From CAVSNH01 sp963729275 (GTDB lineage: Bacteria; Actinomycetota; Acidimicrobiia; Acidimicrobiales; RAAP-2), in assembly GCA_963729275.1 (NCBI GenBank), contig CAVSNH010000007.1, forward strand, positions 124,001-188,000: a DNA stretch of 64,000 nucleotides, read 5' to 3'. The notes below the pieces were generated by a model, which was given only the letters and a program-made list of their open reading frames with translations, made no database searches and had not been told where the DNA came from. Position 1 is the stretch's first letter. Each line of letters opens with the position of its first letter. Below, one piece after another: positions 7,701-15,583 of the stretch. A program made the translations under genes and the position numbers.

Positions 7701-8171
7701 TCAGGAGGCAGATTGCCGGTCGAGATCCAGCGGCTTGATGGGGGCCATGACCAGGCTCGGGTCGGTGTGCCAGTCGACGCCGGGGACGTCGATGTAGAGC
7801 TCGATCTCGTTCCCGTCCGGGTCGAGGACGTACAGGCTGTGGGTCACGGTGTGGTCGGAGGCGCCCACGATCGTCACCTCGGCCCCGCGTAATCGCGCCA
7901 GCGCCTCGCGCAGCTCATCGTCGCTATCCCCCACCTTGAGGCCGAAGTGGTAGAGGCCGACGTGGCGGCCCCGCGGCAACCCGGCGGCGTCGTCGCCCAC
8001 CTCGATGAGCAGGAGCTCGTGGTGCGTCCGACCTGAGCTGAAGGCGACCGCGGGAAAGGGCGTCTCCGTCGGGCTGACCCGTGTCCAGCCCAACACGTCG
8101 CCGTAGAACGCCGCCGACCTCTCCACGTTGTGGACGTAGAGCACCAGATGGCCGAGCTCTTTGACCTTCAT
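7701..8171 (-). CDS. VOC/glyoxalase-fold metalloprotein
   Basis: A 156-residue vicinal-oxygen-chelate protein with two beta-alpha-beta-beta-beta modules. Candidate metal ligands are His in LGHLVLYV, His in LYHFGLKV and Glu in NEIELY, the extradiol-dioxygenase/glyoxalase pattern. The start MKVKELGH at 8171 is preceded by GGAAGGAG. The reaction is not predictable from sequence; catechol-type ring cleavage, a glyoxalase reaction or thiol transfer are all possible. It sits between the HIT gene and pgsA, breaking the usual HIT-pgsA adjacency, with its own 115-bp upstream gap, so it may have its own promoter. Confidence 0.8.
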   Translation of the reverse strand: MKVKELGHLVLYVHNVERSAAFYGDVLGWTRVSPTETPFPAVAFSSGRTHHELLLIEVGDDAAGLPRGRHVGLYHFGLKVGDSDDELREALARLRGAEVTIVGASDHTVTHSLYVLDPDGNEIELYIDVPGVDWHTDPSLVMAPIKPLDLDRQSAS

Positions 8172-8286
8172 GGCGATCTCCTTCCCGAGGCCTGGCTCAA
8201 TCTCGCCCGGCGCCACAACCCCCGCCACTGAGAGCAACGTCGCCGCCGGGACGGGCATTCCCCCACTACGGTCTTGGCGGCGGTAC

Positions 8287-8826
8287 TCAGGTGGCAGTCG
8301 GCCAGGCGCCGTGTAGCCGCTCCCAAGTGACGGGCAGTGCCTCAGGGAGCACGCGCACGCTGGCCACGGTGGTCATGAAGTTGGTGTCTCCGACCCATCG
8401 AGGCACGGCATGCAGATGGAGATGGCGCGGGATGCCGGCCCCCGCCGCCCGGCCGAGGTTGGCCCCCAGGTTTACACCCTCGGGCGAGTACGCCGTCTCC
8501 AGCGCGTCGACGCCCCGACGAAGGGCCAACCAGAGCTCGGCGGACTCATCTTCGCTGAGGTCGGCCAGAGTGCGGACGTGACGGATCGGCAGCACCATCA
8601 GATGGCCGGTGGCATAGGGATAGGCGTTGAGCACGGCGAGCACGGTCGCCCCGCGCCAGAGCACCCCGTTGTCGGGGGACGGGTCACCGCTGGCCACGAT
8701 GCGACAGAACACGCAATGAGCGGGATCGTCACCGGGGAACGGCGCATTGCGTTCGGCGTCTGGCGGGAGTGGGTCCGAGCTCACGTAGTCGCCGCGCCAG
8801 CCGGCCCAGAGATGATCCAGGCTCAC
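8287..8826 (-). CDS. HIT family protein (Ap4A phosphorylase-like, Rv2613c type)
   Basis: This 179-residue protein has the histidine triad HLHLHAVPRW and the surrounding signature of the actinobacterial HIT protein encoded between thrS and pgsA (Rv2613c in M. tuberculosis), reported as a diadenosine tetraphosphate phosphorylase. An N-terminal CVFC pair may bind metal. The start GTG at 8824-8826 overlaps the thrS stop as GTGA, so translation is probably coupled to thrS. Diadenosine nucleotides are by-products of aminoacyl-tRNA synthetases, so the pairing makes functional sense (inference). Confidence 0.88.
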   Translation of the reverse strand: MSLDHLWAGWRGDYVSSDPLPPDAERNAPFPGDDPAHCVFCRIVASGDPSPDNGVLWRGATVLAVLNAYPYATGHLMVLPIRHVRTLADLSEDESAELWLALRRGVDALETAYSPEGVNLGANLGRAAGAGIPRHLHLHAVPRWVGDTNFMTTVASVRVLPEALPVTWERLHGAWPTAT

Positions 8827-10814
8827 TGCGTCCCTTCGGGCAACCGTCGATCGGCGATCTCCTCCTGGAGGGCGTCGGTGAACGCTTCCAGTTGCACTCC
8901 CCGCTCTGGGCGTTCGCTGCCTCGGCGGTTGACGCCCACGGTGCCGGCGGCCACGTCGTCGTCGCCCACGACGAGGATGTAGGGGATCTTCTGCAGCTTG
9001 GCCCGGCGGATCCGCGCGCCGAGCGGCTCGTCGGCCGGATCCGAGGTGACCCGCGCCCCGATCCCCGCCAGCTCCTCGACCACCTTGACCGCGTAGTCCT
9101 GGTGGTCGTCTCGGACCCCGAGCACCCGCACCTGCTCGGGGGAGAGCCAGGTGGGCAAGGCACCGGCGTAGTGCTCGAGGAGGATGGCGAAGAAGCGCTC
9201 GACGGATCCGAACAGCGCCCTGTGGATCATGATCGGCCGGTGCCGGGCGTTGTCGGCACCTATGTATTCCATGTCGAACCGTTGCGGCAGCATGAAGTCG
9301 AGCTGAATGGTGGACATCTGGTGGGTCCGGCCGATGGCGTCCTTGGCCTGCACCGAGATCTTCGGCCCGTAGAACGCCCCGCCGCCTTCGTCCATGACGA
9401 GGTCGAGGTCCATGCTCTCGGCCGTGGTGCGCAGGATCTCGGTGGCTTCGGCCCACTCCTCCTCGCTTCCCAGCGCCTTGCCCTCGGGACGAGTCGAGAG
9501 CTCGAGATAGAAGTCCTCGAGCCCGTAATCCCGCAGCAGCGAGAGCACGAAGTTGAGTGTGGTGTGCAGCTCGTCGGCCATCTGCTCAGGGGCAACGAAG
9601 ATGTGCGCGTCGTCTTGGGTGAATCCCCGGGCCCGAGTGAGGCCATGAACAACTCCGGACTTCTCGTAGCGATAAACCGTGCCGAACTCGAACATCCGGA
9701 TGGGCAGGTCCCGGTACGAGCGCTGCCGGTTCTTGAAGATGAGGATGTGGAACGGGCAGTTCATGGGCTTGAGGTAGTAGTCCTGCCCTCCGTCGAGCTC
9801 CATCGGCGGGTACATCGCCTCGGCGAACCAGGTGAGGTGGCCCGAGGTCTCGAACAACTCCGCCTTGGTGATGTGCGGGCTGTTCACGAACTGGTACCCG
9901 GCAGCCTCGTGGCGCTGGCGGGCATAGTCCTCCATGACTTTGCGGATCATGCCGCCCTTCGGGTGGAACACGGCGAGGCCCGAGCCGATCTCCTCGGGAA
10001 ACGAGAAAAGATCAAGCTCGGCGCCCAGCTTGCGGTGGTCGCGGCGCTCGGCCTCTTCGAGACGGTGGAGGTGCTCGGCCAACGCCTTCTCCGACTCCCA
10101 GGCCGTGCCGTAGATGCGCTGCAGCTGCGGCCGCTTCTCGTCGCCACGCCAGTAGGCGCCGGCCACTCGCATGAGGGCGAAGTGCCCGAGGCGACTGGTG
10201 CGGGGGACGTGAGGTCCTCGACAGAGATCGGTGAACGTGGGGGCGTTCCAGTAGGTCGAAACGGCGCGAGCCGCGCCTCCGTCGGCGGCCGCATCGACCT
10301 CGTCCTGGCCGGCACCGACGGCCTCGATGATCTCGCGCTTGAACGGCTGGTCGGCGAAGAGGGCCAGGCCCTCGTCGATGGAGTGCTCGTGTCGGACGAA
10401 GGGCTGATCCTCGGCCATGATCTCGCGCATGGTGGCGGCGATGCGTTCGAGATCGTCATCGGAGAAGTGGGCGCCACCGGGCAGTTCGAAGTCGTAGTAG
10501 AAGCCGTCCTCGATGACGGGCCCGATGGCGAAGTGCGCGCCCGGCCACAGCCGGAGCACGGCCTGGGCCAGGACGTGGGCCGTCGAGTGGCGGAGAATGG
10601 CCCGGCCGGCGTCGGATTCGGCAGTGATGACGGACACCGATGCGCCGTCCTCGAGTGGCGACTCGAGGTCGACTTCTCGAGTGTCGAAGGTGGCGGCGAT
10701 GGCCGCTTTGGCCAGGCGGGGACCGATCGATTCGGCCAGCTGATAGGCGGTCGTCCCCGGCTCGAACTCCTTGGTCGAGCCATCGGGGAGCCGAACGGTG
10801 ACTGCTGCCGTCAT
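8823..10814 (-). CDS. thrS: Threonyl-tRNA synthetase
   Basis: A full-length class II ThrRS of 663 residues. In order: N-terminal TGS domain (MTAAVTVRLPDGSTKEFEPG), the editing domain with HSTAHVLAQAV, the catalytic core with zinc ligands in MNCPFH, the DDAHIF segment and MIHRALFGS, and the C-terminal anticodon-binding domain. It charges tRNA-Thr. The start at 10814 gives a standard TGS N-terminus and has AGAAGG upstream; ATG pairs at 10844-10847 would add 11 residues. The gene shares a 4-nt overlap with the HIT gene downstream. Confidence 0.97.
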   Translation of the reverse strand: MTAAVTVRLPDGSTKEFEPGTTAYQLAESIGPRLAKAAIAATFDTREVDLESPLEDGASVSVITAESDAGRAILRHSTAHVLAQAVLRLWPGAHFAIGPVIEDGFYYDFELPGGAHFSDDDLERIAATMREIMAEDQPFVRHEHSIDEGLALFADQPFKREIIEAVGAGQDEVDAAADGGAARAVSTYWNAPTFTDLCRGPHVPRTSRLGHFALMRVAGAYWRGDEKRPQLQRIYGTAWESEKALAEHLHRLEEAERRDHRKLGAELDLFSFPEEIGSGLAVFHPKGGMIRKVMEDYARQRHEAAGYQFVNSPHITKAELFETSGHLTWFAEAMYPPMELDGGQDYYLKPMNCPFHILIFKNRQRSYRDLPIRMFEFGTVYRYEKSGVVHGLTRARGFTQDDAHIFVAPEQMADELHTTLNFVLSLLRDYGLEDFYLELSTRPEGKALGSEEEWAEATEILRTTAESMDLDLVMDEGGGAFYGPKISVQAKDAIGRTHQMSTIQLDFMLPQRFDMEYIGADNARHRPIMIHRALFGSVERFFAILLEHYAGALPTWLSPEQVRVLGVRDDHQDYAVKVVEELAGIGARVTSDPADEPLGARIRRAKLQKIPYILVVGDDDVAAGTVGVNRRGSERPERGVQLEAFTDALQEEIADRRLPEGTQ

Positions 10815-11054
10815 GGTGACTGCCTTCTCATCCTGGTGCCTCATCATCGAGGCTTCGTCGTCGATTGGTCGATTAGTGGTGGTAGTGGTGGTGGAGCAGT
10901 GCTGGTCGCCGGCTTGGGGTGGTGCACGTGGCCGCCGACGTGCCCTGGTGCCGGGACGGCCGATTGCAGACCGGCTCCGCCACCTCCGGGCGTCGAGTCG
11001 AGCACGGTTGGCTGGGCCGCCCCACTCCCGGCGATCCCCGTCCCGTCGCGACCG
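10815..11054 (-). other. 240-bp gap upstream of thrS
   Basis: The gap between mshC (ends 11055) and thrS probably holds the thrS promoter. I could not find a T-box antiterminator (no AGGGTGG...ACC core) or a leader peptide with start and stop codons. A run of Thr-type codons at 10875-10892 is in frame with thrS but has no start upstream and is not called as a leader. Confidence 0.4.
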
Positions 11055-12230
11055 CTACAGGCTAACCCCGAGAAGAGCCGCTCCTGCTCGAACGGGCCGG
11101 CCGGACGCGGCTTCGGCGTCGAGGTCGGCGAGCGCTCCCGGCGCATCGAGGTCGTCGTCGAGCCGGGATCGGACGGCGGCCAGCCCGCCGTCCGCCTCGG
11201 CGTCCTCACCGCTCCCGGGCCCGTCCGGACTCCGGTCCGGCTCGGGCGTGATGCGCCAGGCCTCCAGTCGACGAGCGGCGGCCGGCATGTCCGCGTTGGT
11301 CCATTCCCAGTCCGGGCGGTAGTGGTGCGCCAACAGGGCCAGGCGCACGGCGGCCGGCTCCCACTCCTTCAGGAGGTCGCCCACGAAGACGAGGTTGCCG
11401 AGTGACTTCGACATCTTGGTGCCGTCGAGCCCGACCAGTCCGACGTGCAGCCAATGCCGGACGAACGGCTTGTTCGTGACCGCCTCCGACTGGGCGTTCT
11501 CGCACTCGTGGTGTGGGAACACGAGGTCCCGTCCGCCCCCGTGCACGTCGACTGTCTCCCCAAGCTCACGGAGGGCGAGAGCCGAGCACTCGATGTGCCA
11601 GCCCGGCCGGCCGGGCCCCCACCTCGACTCCCACGAAGGCTCGTCGGGCAGCGAAGGCTGCCAGAGCACAAAGTCGAGCGGGTTGCGCTTGTTTGGGTCC
11701 CCGGGGTTGCCGCCGTGCTCGGCGGCCAACTTCAGCATGGTGTCGCGGCCCAAGTGGCTCACCTCGCCGAAGGACGAGAACGAGGCGACATCGAAGTAGA
11801 CGGCCCCGCCCGACTGGTAGGCGTGGCCGGACTCGAGCACGTCGCCGATGAGGGTCAGGATGTCGGGGATGGCGGACGTGGCCCGCGGCTCGGACCAGGC
11901 CGGGATGAGTCCGAGGGCGCCCATGTCGGCGTCGAAGCGTGCGATCTCCTCAGCCGCCAGGTCGAGGTAGTGGACACCCAGCTCGCGCGCCTTGCGCAGG
12001 ATGTCGTCGTCGACATCGGTGACGTTGCGCACGCAGCGGGTCTCGTGCCCGGCATCGCGGAGGCGCCGCTGGAGGATGTCGAAGGTCAGGTACACCTGGG
12101 CGTGGCCGAGATGGGCGGCGTCGTACGGCGTGATTCCGCACGAATAGAGCGTCACGAGCGGCCCGGGACGGAAGGGGACGATGCTCGATCGAGCCGTGTC
12201 GTAGAGCCTCATGCCCGGCGCGTCAGCCAT
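11055..12230 (-). CDS. mshC: MshC, cysteine:GlcN-Ins ligase of mycothiol synthesis
   Basis: A 391-residue CysRS-like ligase. The motif YSCGITPYDAAHLGHA is the MshC version of the CysRS zinc/HIGH region (CysRS has CGPTVYD), and the KMSKS loop (GTKMSKSLGN) and zinc site (WHIECSALA, HHECE) are intact. The length is that of MshC, shorter than typical CysRS. MshC uses ATP to join cysteine to glucosaminyl-inositol, the penultimate step of mycothiol synthesis in the cytoplasm. The start at 12230 overlaps the end of the F420-NADP reductase gene by 8 bp; a second ATG at 12212 is possible. Confidence 0.9.
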   Translation of the reverse strand: MADAPGMRLYDTARSSIVPFRPGPLVTLYSCGITPYDAAHLGHAQVYLTFDILQRRLRDAGHETRCVRNVTDVDDDILRKARELGVHYLDLAAEEIARFDADMGALGLIPAWSEPRATSAIPDILTLIGDVLESGHAYQSGGAVYFDVASFSSFGEVSHLGRDTMLKLAAEHGGNPGDPNKRNPLDFVLWQPSLPDEPSWESRWGPGRPGWHIECSALALRELGETVDVHGGGRDLVFPHHECENAQSEAVTNKPFVRHWLHVGLVGLDGTKMSKSLGNLVFVGDLLKEWEPAAVRLALLAHHYRPDWEWTNADMPAAARRLEAWRITPEPDRSPDGPGSGEDAEADGGLAAVRSRLDDDLDAPGALADLDAEAASGRPVRAGAALLGVSL

Positions 12231-12897
12231 GCTTCCCCGTGTGGGCGCCGTAGCCGGCCAAGCGGACGGTCGCGTGCACCTTGTGCCGGATGTTCACGGT
12301 GGTGAGAACCGCGGTGAACGACTCGATGGCTCCCGCTTGCGACAGGCTGCCAGCATCGATCGGCCGGAGCCCTTCGATCCGCTCGACCAGGGCAACAGTG
12401 GCCGCTGTCGCCGGTGGATGGTCCGAGCACACGAGCACGTCGGCCTCGAGCGTGTGATCGAGCTTCTCCATCTCGGAGGCTGGCAAGTGGTGCAAGGCGG
12501 CGGACACGAACGAGCCGGGCAGTGCGTCTTGCACCGATGCGGCCATCGACCCCCGAGGAGGAAGCAACGTCAGGAATTCACGGCCCTCGCGAATCATGCC
12601 GACAACCATCGACACCACGACCTTGCCCGACAAGGCGTCGGCCAGGGGCCGCACGGTGGGCAGCGCCGCCTCCCATGGCGTGGCCACCACGACGACGTCC
12701 GCGGCCGTCGCCGAGGCATTCTCGGCCCCCGAGAGGGAAAGCCGGCGGCCAGGCCAGCGCTCGACCAGCTCTCCGGCCACCGTTGCCGCCCGCGCCGCGT
12801 CGCGCGAACCGATGACCACGGTTTCGCCGGCCGCGGCCAGCCTCACGGCGAGCCCGCGTCCGGCGGGTCCCGTCCCACCCAGGATGCCGATGGACAT
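12223..12897 (-). CDS. npdG: F420-dependent NADP oxidoreductase (Fno/NpdG)
   Basis: The 224-residue protein begins MSIGILGGTGPAGRGLAVRL, the Rossmann signature of F420H2:NADP oxidoreductases, followed by GSRDAARA that fits NADP 2'-phosphate binding, and it keeps the family's compact two-domain length. It moves hydride between reduced F420 and NADP in the cytoplasm. The ATG at 12897 has AAGGG upstream. It overlaps mshC by 8 bp, so mycothiol and F420 genes share a transcript here, and it diverges from the enoyl reductase gene across 63 bp. Confidence 0.88.
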   Translation of the reverse strand: MSIGILGGTGPAGRGLAVRLAAAGETVVIGSRDAARAATVAGELVERWPGRRLSLSGAENASATAADVVVVATPWEAALPTVRPLADALSGKVVVSMVVGMIREGREFLTLLPPRGSMAASVQDALPGSFVSAALHHLPASEMEKLDHTLEADVLVCSDHPPATAATVALVERIEGLRPIDAGSLSQAGAIESFTAVLTTVNIRHKVHATVRLAGYGAHTGKHG

Positions 12898-12960
12898 GCG
12901 CTCTACCCTTGCACACCGGTTCGCGGCAGCTGGGAGAGGCGGCGGTAACCTCCCGGGCGC

Positions 12961-13743
12961 ATGGGACTCCTCGACGGCAAGCGCATCCTGGTCACCGGAG
13001 TCCTGACGGATGCGTCGTTGGCCTTCGCCGTCGCCCGACGTGCACAGCAAGAGGGCGCCACCGTGGTGCTGAGCGGAGCCGGTCGCGGCCTGTCCTTGAC
13101 CAAGCGCACGGCGCGGAAGCTGCCGGAGCCGGCCGAGGTCCTCGAAATCGACGTCACTCGGCCCGAGCAGCTCGAGGCGGCCGCCGCCTCGCTGTCCGGT
13201 GAGTGGGACCGCATGGACGGGCTGCTCCATGCCATCGGCTACGCCGCCCCCGAATGCCTGGGCGGTGACATCTTCCAGGCCAACTGGGAGCAGGTCCAAG
13301 AGGCCCTCCACGTGTCCGCCTACTCGCTCAAGGCCCTCATCGAGGCGTTCCGCCCGCTGCTGACGGCCGCCGGCGCAGCAGGTGGGGCCTCGGTCGTGGC
13401 GCTCGACTTCGACGCCACCGTGGCCTGGCCCTCCTACGACTGGATGGGGGTGTCCAAGGCCGCGCTCGAGTCGCTGGCCCGCTATCTCGCCCGCGACCTC
13501 GGGTCCGACGGCATCCGGGTCAACCTGGTGGCGGCGGGACCAGTCAAGACGATGGCGGCCAAGTCGATCCCCGGTTTTCACACCTTCGAGGACACGTGGG
13601 GGGACCGAGCGCCTCTCGGTTGGGACGTCCTCGACACCGACGTGGTGGCCCGGGCCTGTGTCGCCCTCCTGTCGGACTTGCTGCCCATGACCACCGGCGA
13701 GATCCTCCATGTCGACGGTGGCGTCCATGCCGTCGGGCTCTGA
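12961..13743 (+). CDS. fabI: Enoyl-ACP reductase, FabI/InhA type
   Basis: A 260-residue short-chain-dehydrogenase-fold enoyl-ACP reductase. The N-terminus MGLLDGKRILVTGVLTDASL and the catalytic pair Tyr159 and Lys166 in YDWMGVSK (Y-x6-K) are those of InhA rather than ordinary SDRs. It reduces trans-2-enoyl-ACP with NADH, the last step of the fatty-acid elongation cycle. In mycobacteria InhA works in FAS-II; no mabA or other FAS-II gene is next to it here, so a general FabI role is equally likely. It is first in a same-strand run with two NTF2-fold genes, an SDR and a flavoprotein. Confidence 0.9.
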   Translation: MGLLDGKRILVTGVLTDASLAFAVARRAQQEGATVVLSGAGRGLSLTKRTARKLPEPAEVLEIDVTRPEQLEAAAASLSGEWDRMDGLLHAIGYAAPECLGGDIFQANWEQVQEALHVSAYSLKALIEAFRPLLTAAGAAGGASVVALDFDATVAWPSYDWMGVSKAALESLARYLARDLGSDGIRVNLVAAGPVKTMAAKSIPGFHTFEDTWGDRAPLGWDVLDTDVVARACVALLSDLLPMTTGEILHVDGGVHAVGL

Positions 13744-13755
13744 AAGGACTATCCC

Positions 13756-14142
13756 ATGCCTGAACCCGTCGACCTGCGCGCCCGTGTGACCGAGTACGTC
13801 GAGGCGATCAATACCCGGAACGCCTCGGTCATCGCTGGCCAGTTCACTCCCGAAGCCGTGCAGGCCGACCCTGTCACCAACCCGCCCAACGTCGGACGCG
13901 ACGCCATCACCGCCTTTTTCGAGGCCGGCATCGCGGCCAGCGATACATGGCGCTTCGCGGCCAAGCGGGTCCATACGTGCGGTCAACACGTTGCCATCGA
14001 CTTCGAGATCGAGGTCGTGACCGGTGGTGGGACGATGACCATCGACGGGATCGAGGTCTTCACTGCCGATGACGACGGCCGTTTCACCTCGGCCCACGCC
14101 TATTGGGACGAGGCCGACCTAACTTTCGGCCCCGAGGCGTGA
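13756..14142 (+). CDS. Ketosteroid-isomerase-like NTF2-fold protein
   Basis: This 128-residue NTF2-like protein resembles delta5-3-ketosteroid isomerase. Tyr14 and Asp38 (in ADPV) fall at the positions of the two key catalytic residues of the classical bacterial enzyme, and Asp97 (TIDGIEVF) lies close to the third. The C-terminal strand TSAHAYWDEAD is typical of the KSI/SnoaL group. It starts 12 bp after the enoyl reductase gene and is likely in its operon. A steroid or polycyclic substrate is plausible but unproven. Confidence 0.72.
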   Translation: MPEPVDLRARVTEYVEAINTRNASVIAGQFTPEAVQADPVTNPPNVGRDAITAFFEAGIAASDTWRFAAKRVHTCGQHVAIDFEIEVVTGGGTMTIDGIEVFTADDDGRFTSAHAYWDEADLTFGPEA

Positions 14143-14164
14143 CCGGCCGTTCGCCAGTCGAGCG

Positions 14165-14611
14165 ATGACGGATTCGAGCATCCAGCTGGCCAACCTCATC
14201 GGTCGATACGCCGAATGCGTCGACCGTGGTGATTTCGGTGGCATGGCCGACCTGTTGATCGACGCGGCGGTCGCCGACGAGCATGGGAACTCCCCGTTGC
14301 GCGGACGGGACGCCATTCGCCATTTGTTCGCCTCGACGGCACGGCTGTATGAGGACGGGACCCCACGAACCAAGCACGTGACCACCAACCTCATCCTCGA
14401 GATCGACGAGGCCGCCGATCACGCCACGGCCCGTTCGTACTGGACGGTGTTCCAGGCGGTCGAGGGACTCCCCCTCCAGCCCATCCTGGCCGGTCGATAC
14501 CTCGACGCGTTCGAACGCCACGATGGGCAATGGCGTTTCGCTGAGCGCCGGTTCGCAATCGACCTCGTCGGTGACGTCGGCCACCACATGCTGACCGAAC
14601 CGCCGGCCTGA
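14165..14611 (+). CDS. SnoaL-like (NTF2-fold) protein
   Basis: A 148-residue SnoaL-like domain protein: helical N-terminus LANLIGRYAECVDRGDFGGM, central H/R segment, and the usual C-terminal strand HDGQWRFAERRF. Members include aromatic-ring dioxygenase small subunits, polyketide cyclases and dehydratases. The gene follows the KSI-like gene by 22 bp, so two different NTF2-fold proteins are coexpressed. The reaction is not predictable. Confidence 0.78.
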   Translation: MTDSSIQLANLIGRYAECVDRGDFGGMADLLIDAAVADEHGNSPLRGRDAIRHLFASTARLYEDGTPRTKHVTTNLILEIDEAADHATARSYWTVFQAVEGLPLQPILAGRYLDAFERHDGQWRFAERRFAIDLVGDVGHHMLTEPPA

Positions 14612-14634
14612 ACGAATCCGGCGCAACTGGACTC

Positions 14635-14662
14635 CTCCCGTCTCCCGTCTCACGTCTCCCGT
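14635..14662. repeat. 7-bp tandem repeat (CTCCCGT) x4
   Basis: Four consecutive copies of CTCCCGT (third copy CTCACGT) lie in the 139-bp gap between the SnoaL-like gene and the SDR gene. The rest of this gap holds the presumed promoter of the SDR and an AGGGGAAG ribosome site. Confidence 0.8.
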
Positions 14663-14750
14663 CGCTGACCTTGACCGGCCGCAAAGCTCGCCATACGTTG
14701 CGTGCCCGGAGCCGGGCACTTTGGCGTCGGCACGACCAGGGGAAGCGGAC

Positions 14751-15497
14751 ATGGGACGATTGGACGGCGCCGTCGCGGTGATTACCGGGGCCTCGTCGGG
14801 GATCGGAGCCGCTTGCGCTGAGCGCTTCGCCGTTGAGGGCGCGACGGTGGTGACGGTCGACGCCGTCGGTCCCGTCGACTACCCACTCGATGTCCGGGAC
14901 GAAACCGCAGTCCGTGACGCCTTCGACCGCGTCCTCGCTGAGCACGGGCAGCTCGATTCCGTGGTGCACGCGGCCGGTGTCGCCGGTGGCGGACCCGTCC
15001 ACCTTCTCGATGCCGAGGAATGGGACCGAGTGACCGACGTCAATCTCAAAGGAACGTTCCTCGTGGCCAAGTACAGCGTCCTCGCCATGCTGCCGAAGAG
15101 CCGGGGATCGATCGTCAACATCGCCTCCGTCGAAGGCCTCGAAGGATCGGAGGGCGGCAGCGCCTACAACGCATCGAAGAGCGGCGTGGTCACCCTGACC
15201 AAGTGCATGGCCATCGACTACGGCTACCGCGGGCTGCGGGTCAACTGCATATGCCCAGGTGGGATCGACACCCCCATGCTCCATGCGATCACCGACCCGG
15301 AGGGCATGGAGATCTACCGCGACAAGCTGCTCGACGGCCACGTCCTCGGGCGCTTCGGACGACCGTCGGAGATCGCCGCCGCTGCCGCGTTCCTGGCCTC
15401 GGAGGATGCGTCGTTCGTGACCGGGCACGCCCTCGTCGTCGATGGCGGTTTCACCGCCGGTTTGCGGGTGGGTCTGCTCGAGCAGATGGGGATGTGA
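14751..15497 (+). CDS. Short-chain dehydrogenase/reductase
   Basis: A classical SDR of 248 residues: cofactor motif TGASSGIG near the N-terminus, NIAS before the active site, catalytic YNASK, and the C-terminal VDGGF stretch common to hydroxysteroid and 3-oxoacyl reductases. The residue after the second strand (VDAVG) suggests NAD(H). The start ATG at 14751 is chosen over an upstream in-frame codon at 14721 because AGGGGAAG precedes it and MGRLDGAVAVITG is a normal SDR start. With its KSI-like neighbours a hydroxysteroid-type dehydrogenase is possible. Confidence 0.85.
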   Translation: MGRLDGAVAVITGASSGIGAACAERFAVEGATVVTVDAVGPVDYPLDVRDETAVRDAFDRVLAEHGQLDSVVHAAGVAGGGPVHLLDAEEWDRVTDVNLKGTFLVAKYSVLAMLPKSRGSIVNIASVEGLEGSEGGSAYNASKSGVVTLTKCMAIDYGYRGLRVNCICPGGIDTPMLHAITDPEGMEIYRDKLLDGHVLGRFGRPSEIAAAAAFLASEDASFVTGHALVVDGGFTAGLRVGLLEQMGM

Positions 15498-15583
15498 GCG
15501 TGGGCTCGGCCAATAGGGCGCGATCAGAGCACGCTCGAACCGGAGCCAATAAGTGACCGAGCGAGGCAGCGAAGGAGCGAAGG

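Noticed and set aside
10875..10892. Run of six Thr-type codons upstream of thrS resembling an attenuator leader peptide
   Set aside because: The frame continues directly into thrS without a stop and has no start codon upstream, so it cannot be a separate leader peptide.
10815..11054. T-box riboswitch for thrS
   Set aside because: I found no T-box core (AGGGTGG...ACC) and no clear terminator in the leader.
8769..11405. Long plus-strand open frame opposite thrS and mshC
   Set aside because: Its sequence is compositionally driven antisense of conserved minus-strand genes in a high-GC genome and has no domain.
11055..12230. Cysteinyl-tRNA synthetase
   Set aside because: The motif CGITPYDAAHLGHA and 391-residue length match MshC; CysRS has CGPTVYD and is longer.
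12961..13743. Mycolic-acid FAS-II marker (InhA)
   Set aside because: An InhA-type reductase alone does not prove mycolates; no mabA, kasA or related gene is in the window.
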